A stretch of DNA of 64,000 nucleotides from Entophlyctis helioformis (taxonomy: Eukaryota; Chytridiomycota; Chytridiomycetes; Chytridiales; Chytriomycetaceae): assembly GCA_025526915.1 (NCBI GenBank), contig JAHLKH010000103.1:28862-92861 (forward strand). Direction: 5' to 3'. Below the pieces are notes generated by a model, which saw nothing but the letters and a program-made list of their open reading frames with translations, was not told the origin of the DNA and did not search any database. Both the position numbers and the translations under genes were made by a program. Below, one piece after another: positions 1-12,229 of the stretch (positions within the stretch are counted from its first letter, which is position 1; every line of letters begins with the position of its first letter).

Positions 1-62
1 TTGTGGCGTGGTTGTGATGCAATGGTATAAAAATGCATAGCCGAAAAATGAGACGAGAAGGG

Positions 63-136
63 GGTTCTATGGTGTAGTTGGTTATCACACCGTGTTCACA
101 TCGCGGGGGTCTCCGGTTCGATCCCGGATGGAACCA
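63..136 (+). tRNA. tRNA-Val (anticodon CAC), copy 1
   Basis: A complete 74-nt cloverleaf without intron. The 7-bp acceptor stem (GGTTCTA with TGGAACC, one T-G pair) is perfect, the anticodon stem is CCGTG/CGCGG, the loop TTCACAT places CAC at positions 34-36, and the T-loop is GTTCGATC. A T-run (cttcttttg) just downstream is a normal Pol III stop. CAC decodes GTG valine codons. The gene and about 200 bp downstream are repeated almost exactly at 58183 in the same orientation. Confidence 0.95.
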
Positions 137-387
137 CTTCTTTTGTCCATGTGGCATACACTTTTGCTCAGCCAGACAGCGACGATGTGCATCCTGTCGT
201 GGCGCTCTCCTTTTGCTGATATACACGTTGCTCGCAACGCCACGCCGACTTGCACAGTGTCCTGTCGCGCGTTTGCCGTGTCTTGGCTCTCTGGCATCCA
301 GCATCAAGTCAATGGACCTCGAGACACGCGGCCACTCGCCTGGCAAAAGTCCACTGGCTGGCATCTTGCACGGCCTGCTCGTCAATG

Positions 388-600
388 TCAGCCTTGCTGC
401 GAACTTGCTGCAGGCGTCACTTGTCGTGATCCAGTCTCATCTCTGGGCACACAAACGGCGGACTGGTTGGCAGGAACCATACGGGATTGTTGCTGGCAAG
501 CCTGTGCCATGGCTCGTGGCATGTGCTGTGCGAGTACTTGCAACAATGCATTCACGTACATTCGAGTAAACATGCTGCTCGCACGGATTCCCTTGTCCGA
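388..600 (+). mobile_element. LINE relic: C-terminal end of the reverse-transcriptase ORF
   Basis: On the + strand this stretch encodes LLQASLVVIQSHLWAHKRR followed by a GIVAGKP-type segment. The same text is found on the minus strand behind the L1 element (12230-12430) and, more diverged, at the end of L2 near 33590. It is therefore the extreme 3' end of the LINE family found elsewhere in the window, cut off on its 5' side near position 390. It runs straight into the reversed 3' end of an ankyrin gene, the same tail-to-tail order as at 10.7-14.9 kb. Confidence 0.75.
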
Positions 601-709
601 GTCCCGTAGTAGGCTGGTATTACTGGAAGATTGCCAGAGAGTCTTCTTCACTCTTTGCAACACTACGATCACGTCTTCATTCAAACAGCGAGTCTTGGCT
701 GTCCATCCA

Positions 710-760
710 TCACTTGCTCGACGATTGCAGCTTCTTGATAGTCGACTCGAGTCGCTTGAC
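710..760 (-). pseudogene. Fragment: last 17 codons of an ankyrin-family gene
   Basis: Read on the minus strand this encodes VKRLESTIKKLQSSSK and a TGA stop, identical in style to the ends of ankyrin genes A (ends 12132) and B (ends 28338). The sequence between 600 and 710 matches the 3' flank of gene A in reverse complement. Homology stops near 762, so only the tail survives. Nothing else codes between here and the IST1 gene at 881. Confidence 0.8.
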
Positions 761-880
761 AGGATAACGGCGATTTTGACATCACTGGTGGGGCGTGCTG
801 AGTGAACGTTTGGAATGAAGCAGCCTGACCCATAAAGAAAAGGCCTTCTGTCGACGGATATGATTCATTGGTGATGCCAG

Positions 881-2417
881 TCACTTTCTCTTTTTGAGAG
901 CCTCAAAGCGACGAGCAAGTTCGTCAAAGTCCGGTCCATTCTCGTCACTAGCAGTGCCTGTTGACGACGACGCTCCGGCCTCTTGGCTCGTTCTCGCTGG
1001 TTGCGCTTGTTGCTGCAGAGGCTGCGGAGGTGCTTGCATTGGCGGTGGTGGTGGCAGCTGCTGAATGCCAGCATTATACGCGTCCATGGTCATTGGCATC
1101 CGCATCGGCGGTTCTTGCTGTTGTTGGTGAAGCGGCTGCAGTGGTTGTTGTGGATAGCCTGCCGCAGGAGCGTTTGCCTGTAAGGGATATTGTTGTGCAT
1201 ACACAAACTGCTGCTGCTGCTGTTGAGGCATCTGCTGCTGCTGTTGAGGCATCTGCTGCTGCTGTTGAATCGGCTGGATCTGCTGCAGTTGTTGAATCGG
1301 CTGGATCTGTTGCAGGGGTGTCTGCTGAAGCTGCAGCGGCTGGAGAGCGGGCGGTAGACCGGGAATGGATCTGTGCGTGTAGAGAGGTCAGGACGGTCTT
1401 GAAAGAGTGATCAAAACGAGAGACAGAGACAGAGAGTACACACAAGAAGAGACTCACTCGAGGCCCAGGGAGACGGCAGGGTCCTGCAAAAGCGTCTGTG
1501 CGGGAGGGTCCCAAGCCACATTGTAAGCAGACGCGATTGTCTTGAGGTACTGGTTGACCAAGACGGGGTCCGGAGTCTGGACCTGCAGCTTATGGATGAC
1601 GCGGTCGCTGACTCTGTGGTCTGCGTTCTCCATGGCAGCGACGGCAAAGTCCTTGCCGTACTTTGCAATGAGCTGGTCGCGCACAAAGGAGAGCTCCTTG
1701 TTGTCGACACGGGGCGCCGAGTAGATGATGGTGTTGACCGACTCTGCAATGGCGGCATCGCAGTATCTGTCCGAGGGCGAGACGGGGTCAGGACGAGATG
1801 TGCAAGGTGAGACGGGTGAGACGGGCGAGACAATCGAGGCGGGAGTCGGGGGAGCACGCACTTTGCGGTCTCGACCAAGCCGAAGCGGGCGAGCAGGGTC
1901 TCTGCGTGCAGCTCCAGCAGCTCCAGGGCCTCGATCATAAAGTCTTCTCTGATGATGTGCTCGACCTGGGCGAGAGCATGCAAGGGTGAGGGGGGCGCAC
2001 GGGATGGCATGGCATGTCGGGCATGGCATGGCATGGCCAAGAAAGGAGCCACAGGGCACATGCACACACGAACGCACCCGCACACGGGCACTGTCGTCCT
2101 TGCCCTTTTCGAGCAGCAGGGCAATGTCCTTGCGGGCCTGCTGGTTGATGGAGGCCTTTTTCTGCTGAACGAGCTTGAGTCTGTTGATGGCGACCTTGAG
2201 CTGGACCTATGCGAGAGAGAGTTAGAGAGAGTGTGAGAGTGAGAGTGTGAGAGAGTGTAAGAGAGTGTGGCTAGCCAGCCAGCCAGCCAGCCAGCCAGGG
2301 TGTGTGTGTGAGAGTGCAAGCGAGGGGCCAAGACACGCGGCCGCACACCTTTGTCTTTGTGGGGTTCCAGCCCAGGGCGGCCGTCTGCTGCAGGCTGTTG
2401 AGCTGCGTCTGGAACAT
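881..2417 (-). CDS. IST1: IST1, regulator of ESCRT-III / Vps4
   Basis: Five exons on the minus strand: 2417-2349, 2206-2084, 1965-1862, 1766-1458 and 1370-881, all phases consistent, 364 aa. IST1 binds ESCRT-III and recruits or restrains the Vps4 ATPase during endosomal sorting and cytokinesis. The IST1 domain covers about residues 8-190, with the typical basic helix (LKLVQQKKASINQQARKDIA) and HIIREDFMIEALELLELH. A Gln/Pro-rich linker follows. The extreme C-terminus, DFDELARRFEALKK, is a MIM1-type motif as expected for binding Vps4 MIT domains. Exon 4 could stop at an in-frame TGA, but the donor GTGAGT there and the MIM in exon 5 favour splicing. Introns carry simple repeats (gccagccagc, gtgagagtgaga). 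The gene is divergent from VPS10 with 129 bp between start codons. Confidence 0.9.
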
Positions 2418-2546
2418 GCGGCGGCTGTCTGGTGGGTGAGAGAGTGGGTGTCGTGGGTGGGTGGTTGTCTTAGAGAGCGGTGGCCAAGCAAGCCGAGGAG
2501 CGAAGATCTCGCCGCTTTTCCCAGAGATTCGTCGACCCAACTCGCC

Positions 2547-5500
2547 ATGGCCCTCGCCGCCGCGCTTGTTGCCGCGCTCGTCGTGGCCGCCCCTGGCTCC
2601 CGCCTGGCCACCGCCTCGGCAGCCTCGGCCGTTGCACCAGCTGCACCGGCTGCACCAGCTGCACCACTGCTGCCCCACCAGGCACTCCAACCACTACAGA
2701 CACTCGCAGCCGCAGCCGCAGACACCGGCACCGGCACCGGCATCGGCATCCACAGCAGCCCGTTCGAGTCGTCGCCCGCTCGGGTCCACTACTTTGCCAA
2801 CTCGGAGGTGCGCGGCACTCTCACGCCATCCACTCCTGCCACTATCCACTGCCATCCACTACTGCATACCACTATCCACTGCCATCCACTACTGCATACC
2901 ACTATCCACTATCCACACTGCATACCACTATCCACAGCCACCGGCCGTGCTGCGATAAGAGGCGGCCGCGTGCACCTGCTGCCCCTCTCTCTGCCTTTGC
3001 CTCTCTCTGCCTTTGCCTCTCTCTGCCTTTGCCTCTCTCCGTCCGTCTTCTCCGCTCGTGCTTTTGCCTTTGTCGATGATGCTCCGACTCTGATCGCCCG
3101 CTGACCCTCTCGCTCCATCTCGCTCCTTCTCATCTCATCTCATCGCATCCCACTCGATCCATCCCGACCGACCGACTGCCCATCCATCCATCCCGCCCGC
3201 CAGTCCGTCGTCCTGCAGGAGAGCGGCCCGTCCGGCGCCATCTGGCTGTCCACCGACGAGGGCCGCTCGTGGGCCCGCGCAAAGGGCCTCCCTGCCCAGG
3301 ACACCCGCTCGTCCGTGCTCGTGCTCCATCCTCACGCAAAAGACTCCACCGCCTTTCTCCTGACCAGATCGCAGACCCACTACATCACCTCGGATCGCGG
3401 TGCCTCGTGGCTCCCCATCTCCTTTCCTCTGCCCGCCTCAAACAACCTCGCAAGCTCCCTCTCCTTCCACCCCGTCCGTCCCTCCTACATCATGTACCGC
3501 GGCTTGAACTGCGCCGCAGGCTCCCGCAGGTCCTGCCACGAGGACGTATGTATTCCGTGCCCCTTGCTCGCCCTGCCACGACGCTCCATGCCAAACCCCC
3601 CTCGATTCTCACGCGTCTCCGTGTCCCGCGACAGACGTACTACACGACCGACTCGTTCAAGACCTCAAAGCTCCTCTTGCCTTGGACTTCCACCTGTCTG
3701 TGGGCACAAAACATCGATCCTGCCAACAAGGATCTCGACTCCACCGCCCTGTGCACAGAGTGGCCCGCCGAAGAGCAGTCGGGCGACGTCGCCAACAAGG
3801 ACATTTCCAAGCTGCGTCTGGTCAAGTCGTCAAAGTTCTTTGCCGGCGGCGACACCGAGATCCTCGCAACCAACATCCCGCTCCTCGGCATTGCCGACAC
3901 CTGGATGCTGGCTGTGAGCAAGCACGACGCGTCGGGCTCCAACATGGATCTGTACCTCTCCAAGGACGCAAAGACCGTCATGAAAGCATCGTTCCCCGAC
4001 AGTCCCTCTCAGCAGGTATGCCTTTGCGGTGCCACCGGCTGATTGCCTTGCTTGACTTGCGTCGTGCACTGCCGCCTCTCTTTGGACGCTGACGTCACAG
4101 CCTTTTGTGCACAGGGCTATACTGTTCTCGAGTCGTCCAGCTCGGCGCTCTTTGTCGACATTCTGAGCGCCGACCCTCACTCGTCTCTGATGCCTCCCTT
4201 TGGCGCTCTCTACAAGTCCGACTCGGACGGCACCTACTTTGTAAAGTCGCTCGACCACACCAACCGCGACATTGCCCGTGGCCAGGTCGACTTTGAGCGT
4301 GTCCAGGCTCCCTTCATGGACGGGATCCTGATTGCAAACACGGTCACAAACTGGCGCGAGATGGCCGACCGTGTCGACTCCATCAAGAAGCTCGCAACCC
4401 TCATGTCCTTTGACAATGGCCGTCGCTGGGCTGCCATCACGCCGCCCGTCTCGGACATGGACGGCAAACCGTGGAACTGCAAGCCCAATCCGCCAAAGGG
4501 ATCCACCTCTGACTTGCAGTGCGCGCTGCATCTCCACTCGGTCACGTCGTCGCGCAACGTTGGCAAAGTCTTCTCCACCACTTCTGCGCCTGGCATCCTT
4601 GTCGGTGTTGGCTCTGTTGGCTCATACCTGGCCGCCTACGAAGCCTGCGACACCTTCTTCTCTGACGACGCGGGCAAGTCATGGCACATGGCGATGCGCG
4701 GCCCCGCAAAATACGAGATCCTCGACATGGGTGCACTCATTGTGCTCATCCCAGACTCGCCGCGCTCTGACCAGGTCCTTTACTCGTCCAATCGCGGCCA
4801 GAAGTGGGACGCTCTCCCGGTCAAGGTCGATGGCGCGCAGTCTTGGACACCGCTTTTCACGCTCCTCGACCCCGAATCAACCTCTCAGCGCATGATCATG
4901 GCCATCAGTCCCAACGGCGACGCGTTTGGCCCCGGCCAGATTGTTCAGCTGGACTTTCAGAAGCTGCATTCTCGCAAGTGCGATCTTGACGTCAACCACC
5001 CGGACCGGTCCAAGGACTTTGAGCTGTGGCGGCCTCCCGGCTCGGACGACAAGGGATGTCTGCTCGGCCAGTCGGTTGGCTATTTCCGTGTCAAGGCAGA
5101 CGCAAACTGCTACGTGGGCGAAAAGTTCAAGCATCCCAAGGAAGTGTCGACAGTCTGCAGCTGCTCGGCTGCCGACTTTGAGTGTGACATTGGCTTTGAG
5201 CCAGAGGCTGGATCCGACGCTTCTGCCAGCCTCAAGTGTGTCCCCTCTGGCCTCATCAACGACCAGCCGCTTGGATGCAAGGTGGGCGAGAAGTACTGGG
5301 GTCGCTCAGGGTACCGCAAGATTCCCGGCGACCTGTGCAAAGGCGGCGACGAGTCGCTCCTCAAGCCCGTCGAGCGAGTGTGCCAAAACACCAACCGTGG
5401 CCCTGTCGAGCCGCCCGAAAAGAACCGGCCTGTTGTGCACCACGGGTCGTTTGACGATCGTCTTGACGAGATGCTCTATGTGCCAGGCACATCTACGATT

Positions 5501-8500
5501 CTCGCTCTCACTCGCCAGGGCGTCATTCGTCGCAGTGGCGATGAAGGCATCACATGGGACACACCCGAATCTGTCAAGAAGCTCGGCAAGCGCGTGCTCC
5601 GGATGGGTCTCCACGAGACAGTCAAGACGCGCGTCTTCATCTTCACCGAAGACGACATTTACGTCTCCGATGACGCTTTTGCATCCGCCAAGGATCTGGC
5701 CAAGTTTGAGGCCGCCGACAAGTACAATACGTTCGGCATCAAGATTATTGATTTCCATCCCGACCATCCCGACTGGTACGTCTACGTCACCGGCGGCCGC
5801 GACTGCCCCGACGTTTCCGGCTGCTACACCAAGACGTACACCACCAAAGACGCTGGCAAGACATTCACGCTTGTCGACAGCTGGAGCAACAAGTGTGTCT
5901 GGGCACGCGACTTTGGGTTCAACGACCGCAACCTCCCCGACGATGCGCTCATTTGCTCGTCATTCAAGTACAAGAAGGGATCTGTTGGACAGGACCGACT
6001 GCGGCTGCCTGGCAACCACCGTGACAACCCTGCGCATCTGGTGCTGCTGTCGCGCGATGGTCGTGACACCAAGGTACTGATTGACGCGCATGTCATGGAC
6101 TTTTATGTCGTCGATGGCATCATGGTTGTTGCTGTCGGCGACATTGGGTCGCCCTCGCTGTACGTGTCGACAGACGGCCAGTCGTTCAGAGAGGCCAAGT
6201 TCCCGCCCAACGTTGCGTTTGAAATGAGTGTGAGTGTTTGCGGCCCATGAATGCTCGTCTATCTGTCTATCTGTCTGTCTGTCTGCGTGTCTTCCTGCTT
6301 GTAGGGTGTGCAGGCATGGCCATCTAACCAGTCCGTGCACGCTGTGTAGGGATACACACTCCTCGAGTCTACGACTGGCGGTGTGTTCCTGGACGTTGCC
6401 CAGGGCCTGGAGGACTATGGCATGCTGTTCAAGTCCAACCAGAACGGCGAGTACTTTTCCAAGTCGCTCTCCTACACACACCGCAGCTCCCGCGGTGTTG
6501 TCGACTTTGAGAAGCTGCGCAGCGTGCCTGGCATCATTCTTGCCAACCGTGTAGTCAACCCGCACGACCCGCCAGGCACGCATCGCGTCGAATCTCTCAT
6601 GTCGTACGACGACGGGTCGACATGGACGAAGCTGGTTGCACCCGACACCGATTCCACCGGTGCGCGCATCAAGTGCAGCGACGCTTCTAAATGTGCTTTG
6701 CATCTGCATGGCATATCCGCATCGTCGCCATCCACTCTTGGACTGTCCACCGAACGATCCACTGCTGCATCTGCCGGTCTTTTGCTTGGTGTCGGAAATG
6801 TCGGCGACAGCCTGCTCGCCTACAATCTCGGCAACGTGTTTGTGTCGACCGATGCTGGCCGCTCTTGGACCGAGGCGCTCAAGGATGCGCACAAGTGGGC
6901 CATTGCCGATTCCGGCGGTCTCCTTGTCCTTGTCAATGACGAGAAGCCCGTCGACACGCTGTCGTACTCGTGGGACTTTGGCCGCACATGGGCTGCCCAC
7001 AAGTTTTCTGACCGGCCCGTGCGTGTTGAAGAAGTGACCACCAAGCCTGGTGCCGACTCGCGGAAGGTGCTTGTGACGGGCCACTATATCGGCGGTGGCA
7101 GCGGCAGTGGCGGCGAACTCGATACTGCGATCATTGCCGTGGACTTTGAGAAGCTCTTTGACCGCAACTGCGATCCAAAGACGGACTTTGAAGCGTGGTA
7201 CCCAGGCTCGGCTCCCGGTACGCCGCCCGACCAGCAGCAGCGTTGCTTTTTTGGCCAGGAGACGTCGTACATCCGCCGCAGGCCCGACGCGGTTTGCGCG
7301 ATTGGCTCTGGCTTCAACCACGTGGGCGGCGACACACACGCGTGCCCATGCACAGCGGCAGACTATGAATGCGACTACAACTTCTTCCGGTCCGACTCTG
7401 GGTCGTGTGTGCTGTTCGGCCTCGACCCCGACCAGCCCAAGTCGTGCCCGCTTGGCAGCAAATACCAAGGGTCGTCTGGATACCGTCGGCTGTCGCTCTC
7501 CAAATGCAAAGGCGGCATCGACCTTGCCGGCAAAACGCAGCGAGAATGCCGTGCGCCAGAGACGCTCCCTGGCCAGGTGCTTGTCAATGTGCACGCCTTC
7601 CCAGCACCCATTGACGACTTTTTCTACTTTAACGAGACGGGCACAGTCGTTGTCAAGGATGCTGCCAACGCTGTCTTTGTGTCGAAAGACGAGGGTCGGC
7701 TGTGGGCCCGTGTTCTCGAAAATGCCGGATCAGTCTTTGGTATCCTTGACGACCCGTACTACCCGCGCCGCGCGTTCTTTATGACCGAGACCAGTGATGT
7801 GTGGTACACTGACGACGGCGGTGCTGGATTTGGCAAGATTGCTGTGCCATCGCCGCCGCATGTGGGTCTTGCACCCGTGTTCCTCGTGTCGCATCCAAAG
7901 CACGCCGAGTGGCTTTTGTTTGTCGGCGCGGCCGACTGCGCGGGAACTGGCTCCTGCCATACTCTTGCGCATGTGTCGTACGATTTTGGCCGCAAGTGGA
8001 CTCTCTTGACGGGCTATGTGTCGCGGTGTTCCTGGGCGGCAGGCTCGCAGCGGTTTGTTGCGGTGCACGAGCGTGGCGTTGTATGCGAGGTGTTCAATCC
8101 GGCAGTTGGCGACCAGCGCGTGCTTGTGTCCAAAGACTTGGTTGTGTTTGACGAGGCGGGCAACAGCGCAGGACGTCCGCTGTTTGCCACGTCTGGATTC
8201 GCAGTGTTTGACGAGTTTATGGTTGCTGCCGTCGTGAGTAGATTGATCTGCTTGTGTGTCTGGAGTGGATTGTGGAGTCGCACTGACGCATTGGATGGCA
8301 GCCCAATGCGGATTCGCGCAAGGTGCAGGTGCAGGTCTCCATGGACGCTCAGACGTGGGCACCGGCCATCTTCCCGTCCGACACGCTCGTGCGCTCTGGA
8401 TACACGGTTCTCGACTCTTCCTCGGGCTCTGTGTTCCTCCATGCCATCCAGTCGACCACAAAGGGACTCGAGCACGGCAGCCTCCTCAAATCCAACTGGA

Positions 8501-10407
8501 ACGGCACGTTTTACCGCGAGATTCTGCAAGGAGTCAACCAGAACCACCGTGGGTTTGTCGACTTTGAAAAGGTGGCCGGCGTGCCAGGAGCCATGGTTGC
8601 CAATGTGGTGTCAAACATTGACGATGTGAGGCGTGGTGAGAGCAAGAAGATCCAGACCAAGATATCGTTTGACGATGGTGGGTCCTGTGTCTCCTTGCAT
8701 GTGCTTGATGTGGGCATGCAACGCTGAAACAAGGGACACAGGCGAGACATGGAGCCTCTTGGCTGCCCCCAAAACCGATGCGACAGGACGCGACTACACG
8801 TGCACGCCACACTGCTACCTGCACTTGCATGCGTACACTGAGCGCCACGACCCGCGCGACCAGCTCTCGTCGACCGGCGCTGTTGGCACGCTCATGGGCG
8901 TTGGCAATGTTGGTCCGCATCTCACCGAGTTCAACGAGGGCGACACGTTCATTTCGCGAGACGGAGGCCGGTCTTGGACAGCGGTTGTGAAAGAGGCGCA
9001 TATGCTCGAGGTCGGCGACCATGGCGGGCTCATTCTGCTCGTGAATGACGAGACGTACACGGACACGATCAAGTTTTCTGTTGACGGTGGACAGACGGTC
9101 AATGAGATCCGCGTGGACGACTTGCTGCGTGGAAACTCTGGCGCACGTGGCGCTTCCATTCAGGCGCGTGCTGTTGGCGCTTCGGGGACCGGCGAAGCAC
9201 GGCTTCGTGTCACGAATATCCTAACTGAGCCGAGCGGCACCACGCCACACTTTATTGTGCTGGGCAAAGTTCGGCTATCGGGCAGCGGCGTCGGAAGCAT
9301 TGGATCTGCGGATGTGCAGTCGGTTGCCATACATGTCGATTTCACGCATGTGTGGGCCCGCAAATGCGAGTACAAACCGAGCGATCCGTCTGCTTCAGAC
9401 TTTGAGGCATGGGTACTGGCAGGATCTGGCTCGCCTTGCTTGTTTGGCACCAACGTGGGTCTATGCGTTCCTTCTGTCTCAGCCCCTTCTGTTACGCGTT
9501 CTGACACCATTCCAACGACCAGACCACACTCTACAGACGCAAGGCAGACCGCGACTGCTCAGTGGGCGAGACGTACAAGCAGCTGCCGCAAACAACCACG
9601 CCTTGTGCCTGCAAGCTCTCGGACTTTGAGTGCGACTATGGCTGGCACTCTGAAGGCAACTCGTGTGTTCCTGATGCCGACACGCTTGCCAACGGCGCCA
9701 CGTGCAGCTCGGTGAGCCATGGTGCTGCAGGGCCAGGCGGTGTCTACCAGGGTATCCACGAGGGGTACCGTCGACGCGGAATATCGGCGCAGTGCACCAA
9801 CGCGGATGCCGTTCTGCCGCCGTCGGGCAACTGCGCGATGCCAGTTGGCTCGGGGAGACCCGGGAGCGGCACCACGACGTCGGGCTCGTGGACGTTTGTG
9901 ATTCTGATGTCGATTGTCGTGTCAGGAGCGGTTACATGGGCGGCTCTGCATTACCAGAACGGCGGGTTCGGCCGGTATGGATCACTTCGACTGCCGCTTG
10001 ACGCTGACGAAGAGCGCGCGGGAGGGCGGCCAGGGCGGCTTTCTTCTGGCGTGGATTGGCGGGATCGTGCTGCGGCAGTTGTCGCGGCGGGCGGCACGGC
10101 TCTCGTTGGCGTGGTTGCAGGTGCAGTGGTGGTTGGGCATGCGGCTGTGGACTGGGTGCGCGCGCGGATGAATCGCGACACGGGATACACGCCGCTGCGC
10201 ACGACTGCCGTTGACCCGTTCTCGGCAGATGACGACCTGCTGGAGCGCCGCCTGTCGGAACGAGCGAGCTCTGGCGCGCTGCGGGACGCCTTTGGGGCGG
10301 AAGGCGGCGACGGGCTTGACCTTGACTGGAACTCTGGCGACGATGACGATGGCGACGAGGATCGGGTGCCGCCGGCAGCAGGACCGCCGCGGTATGGGCC
10401 TCTGTGA
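2547..10407 (+). CDS. VPS10: Vps10-type sorting receptor with three VPS10 domains
   Basis: Eight exons: 2547-2807, 3204-3545, 3635-4015, 4115-6229, 6350-8233, 8302-8677, 8742-9454 and 9523-10407, phase-consistent, 2318 aa. The protein starts with an Ala-rich signal peptide. Asp-box blades (for example WLSTDEGRSW) mark beta-propellers. Three cysteine-rich 10CC modules start near residues 660, 1348 and 2036, so there are three VPS10 domains; yeast Vps10 has two and is about 1580 aa. A single transmembrane helix (about residues 2148-2170) is followed by a tail of about 150 residues with acidic stretches. The family carries soluble hydrolases from Golgi to vacuole/endosome. The tail holds a second Ala/Val-rich hydrophobic stretch whose role is unclear. 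It is divergent from IST1, another endosomal gene, and could share its promoter. Confidence 0.92.
2828..3048 (+). repeat. Tandem repeats inside VPS10 intron 1
   Basis: Intron 1 (2808-3203, by far the longest of this gene) holds copies of a unit like ccactatccactgccat between about 2835 and 2935, and then several copies of ctctctgcctttgc between about 2978 and 3045. Neither array codes in the spliced frame. Confidence 0.85.
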
Positions 10408-10677
10408 GAGCGGCGTGTGTTTTTCTGGCTGTCAATGAAGTGTGATTGCACGTGTGGGTGACGGTGCCTTAAAGTCGGTGCAGCCAGTGCCAGCAGGGCA
10501 GCAGAGAGATGCGCAAGAGAGAGTGCCAAGTGCTTGCATGGCGTGCCTTCAACCTGGCACTCTGTGTATGTGCGATTGGAGGCGCATGTCCCACACTTGT
10601 GTTTCCACGCGTTTGGACGCGGTCGCGTCGAGTGGATCTTGTCCTCACAACCACAAAGCGAGCAAGCAGCTGTGACG

Positions 10678-12132
10678 ATGCAGCTGAGGCGACGAAAGAC
10701 AGTCAGTGCAGCAGCAGCGGCAGCCAGCGACGAGCAGCCGGCTGTGCTCGAGCATGTCGTTGGTGCGAGTGGCAGCCAGTCCGTCGAGCCAGGACAGCCA
10801 GGACAGCCAGGACAGCCGCCAGCCAAGCGACTCAAGACAGCAGCAGCACCAGCGCCAGCAACGACCGCACAGCCAGGTGTGCCTCCTTGTGACGTCTCGC
10901 CAGCCACTGGCGACCTTGCGTACGGCAGCAGCCACTGGGACGGCAAGCCCGCCGAGATCCACGCCATGATCCTCAAGCTGGCTGGCCCGCTCACGCTCTT
11001 CGTCAACGGCCTGCTCGGCGACAAGGACAGCCTCGACCAAGCGACCAAGCTGGAGCTGTGGATCGATGCGTCCAAGGTCGACTGGCAGGGCAATCTGGCG
11101 CTGCTGCCTGACGCCTTTCTAACGGCCGACAACGGACTGCTCCTCGCACACTCTCGCTCCATGTATCACCGCCTCTGCAAGCGCTTTCCGCAGCACACCG
11201 AGGCCTCCCGTGTGAGAGACGACGCCTATTTCAACGACTTTGATGACCCATTGGGTCCCATTTCTTTCGATTGCTACCGGCTGCTTCTTATTCCCATGCG
11301 GCATGGATGGTTCGATCTGGTCGACTTCAAGTATCCGATCACACTTGCTCGCATGGCCATCCGCTTTGGATGCTTGGATCTGCTCAAGCATCTCGACGAC
11401 AAGTACAAAACACTCCAGCACTGGATGGCTAAGCAAGATGTGACGAGCGAGTATTGGCACGGCGCAGTTGATCAAGCAGCGCGCTTTGGACATCTCGATG
11501 TTGTGCTGTACCTATTTAGTCTTGGTGTGACGGGATGCACGACTGCTGCGATGGATAGTGCGACTGGAAACGGCCACCTGCATGTCGTCAAGTGGCTGCA
11601 TACCAACCGGACGGAAGGATGCACAACGTCGGCCGTGGACGGCGCGGCAGAGAATGGTCACCTGCACGTTGTCAAGTGGTTGCATGCCAACAGGACCGAA
11701 GGCTGCACGACTGCTGCGATGGAAAATGCGGCTCGCAGCGGTCATATGCATATCGTCAAGTGGCTCCACGAGATCCGCGGCGAAGCGTGCACGTCCGACG
11801 CACTCGATGAAGCCATCAGCCGCCGACACTTTGATATCGTCAAGTACATGCACTCGAAAGGCGGCCGCGCATCAAGCAGTGCTGTTGAGACTGTAGCCAG
11901 ATGGCGCAACACCGAGATGCTGCAATGCTTGTTGGATCTCGGATACGATTTTCAAGTCGAAGCACTTGTCTGCGCCAAGACTGGCAAAATCACCAATATT
12001 CTGCTTGCCAGCCTTACACTGGACCGGGCACAGACGCTGCTTGCTGAAGCAAAACAAAGATATGGCATCAAGATCTCCATCATCAAGCGACTCGAATCGA
12101 CTATCAAGAAGCTGCAATCGTCGAGCAAGTGA
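10678..12132 (+). CDS. Ankyrin-repeat protein A (nuclear-type leader)
   Basis: An intact single-exon gene of 484 aa. After a low-complexity leader with GQPGQPGQP repeats comes PPAKRLKTA, which resembles a monopartite nuclear localisation signal. Then follows a family core (HWDGKPAEIHAMILKLAGPL), possibly F-box-like, and a C-terminal set of degenerate ankyrin units built on GHLHVVKWLHxNRTEGCTT. Similar genes are B, C and E; D and F are more distant. The reading frame is open upstream to 10534, and WILSxQPxSEQAA just upstream is conserved with C and E, so translation could begin earlier; 10678 was chosen by comparison with gene B. The target is unknown. The stop is followed by sequence that is the antisense of the LINE 3' end. 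Confidence 0.8.
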   Translation: MQLRRRKTVSAAAAAASDEQPAVLEHVVGASGSQSVEPGQPGQPGQPPAKRLKTAAAPAPATTAQPGVPPCDVSPATGDLAYGSSHWDGKPAEIHAMILKLAGPLTLFVNGLLGDKDSLDQATKLELWIDASKVDWQGNLALLPDAFLTADNGLLLAHSRSMYHRLCKRFPQHTEASRVRDDAYFNDFDDPLGPISFDCYRLLLIPMRHGWFDLVDFKYPITLARMAIRFGCLDLLKHLDDKYKTLQHWMAKQDVTSEYWHGAVDQAARFGHLDVVLYLFSLGVTGCTTAAMDSATGNGHLHVVKWLHTNRTEGCTTSAVDGAAENGHLHVVKWLHANRTEGCTTAAMENAARSGHMHIVKWLHEIRGEACTSDALDEAISRRHFDIVKYMHSKGGRASSSAVETVARWRNTEMLQCLLDLGYDFQVEALVCAKTGKITNILLASLTLDRAQTLLAEAKQRYGIKISIIKRLESTIKKLQSSSK

Positions 12133-12229
12133 TGTCTGGATAGCCAAGACTCGCTGTTTGAATGAAGACGTGATTGTTGTGTTGCAAAGAGTGAAGAAGA
12201 CTCTCTGGCAATCCTCCAGTTCTGCCAGC

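Noticed and set aside
1074..1514. Ala/Ser/Thr-rich reading opposite and beside IST1 exon 5
   Set aside because: It is the CAG-repeat region read in another frame; the Gln-rich frame is the one that reaches the MIM motif.
2828..3048. Possible CRISPR-like array
   Set aside because: Units are adjacent simple tandem repeats without unique spacers and lie in an intron of a eukaryotic gene.
5960..7594. Long open reading on the minus strand across VPS10
   Set aside because: It is antisense to clear VPS10 exons, crosses their intron at 6230-6349, and shows no recognisable domain; high GC keeps the reverse frame open.
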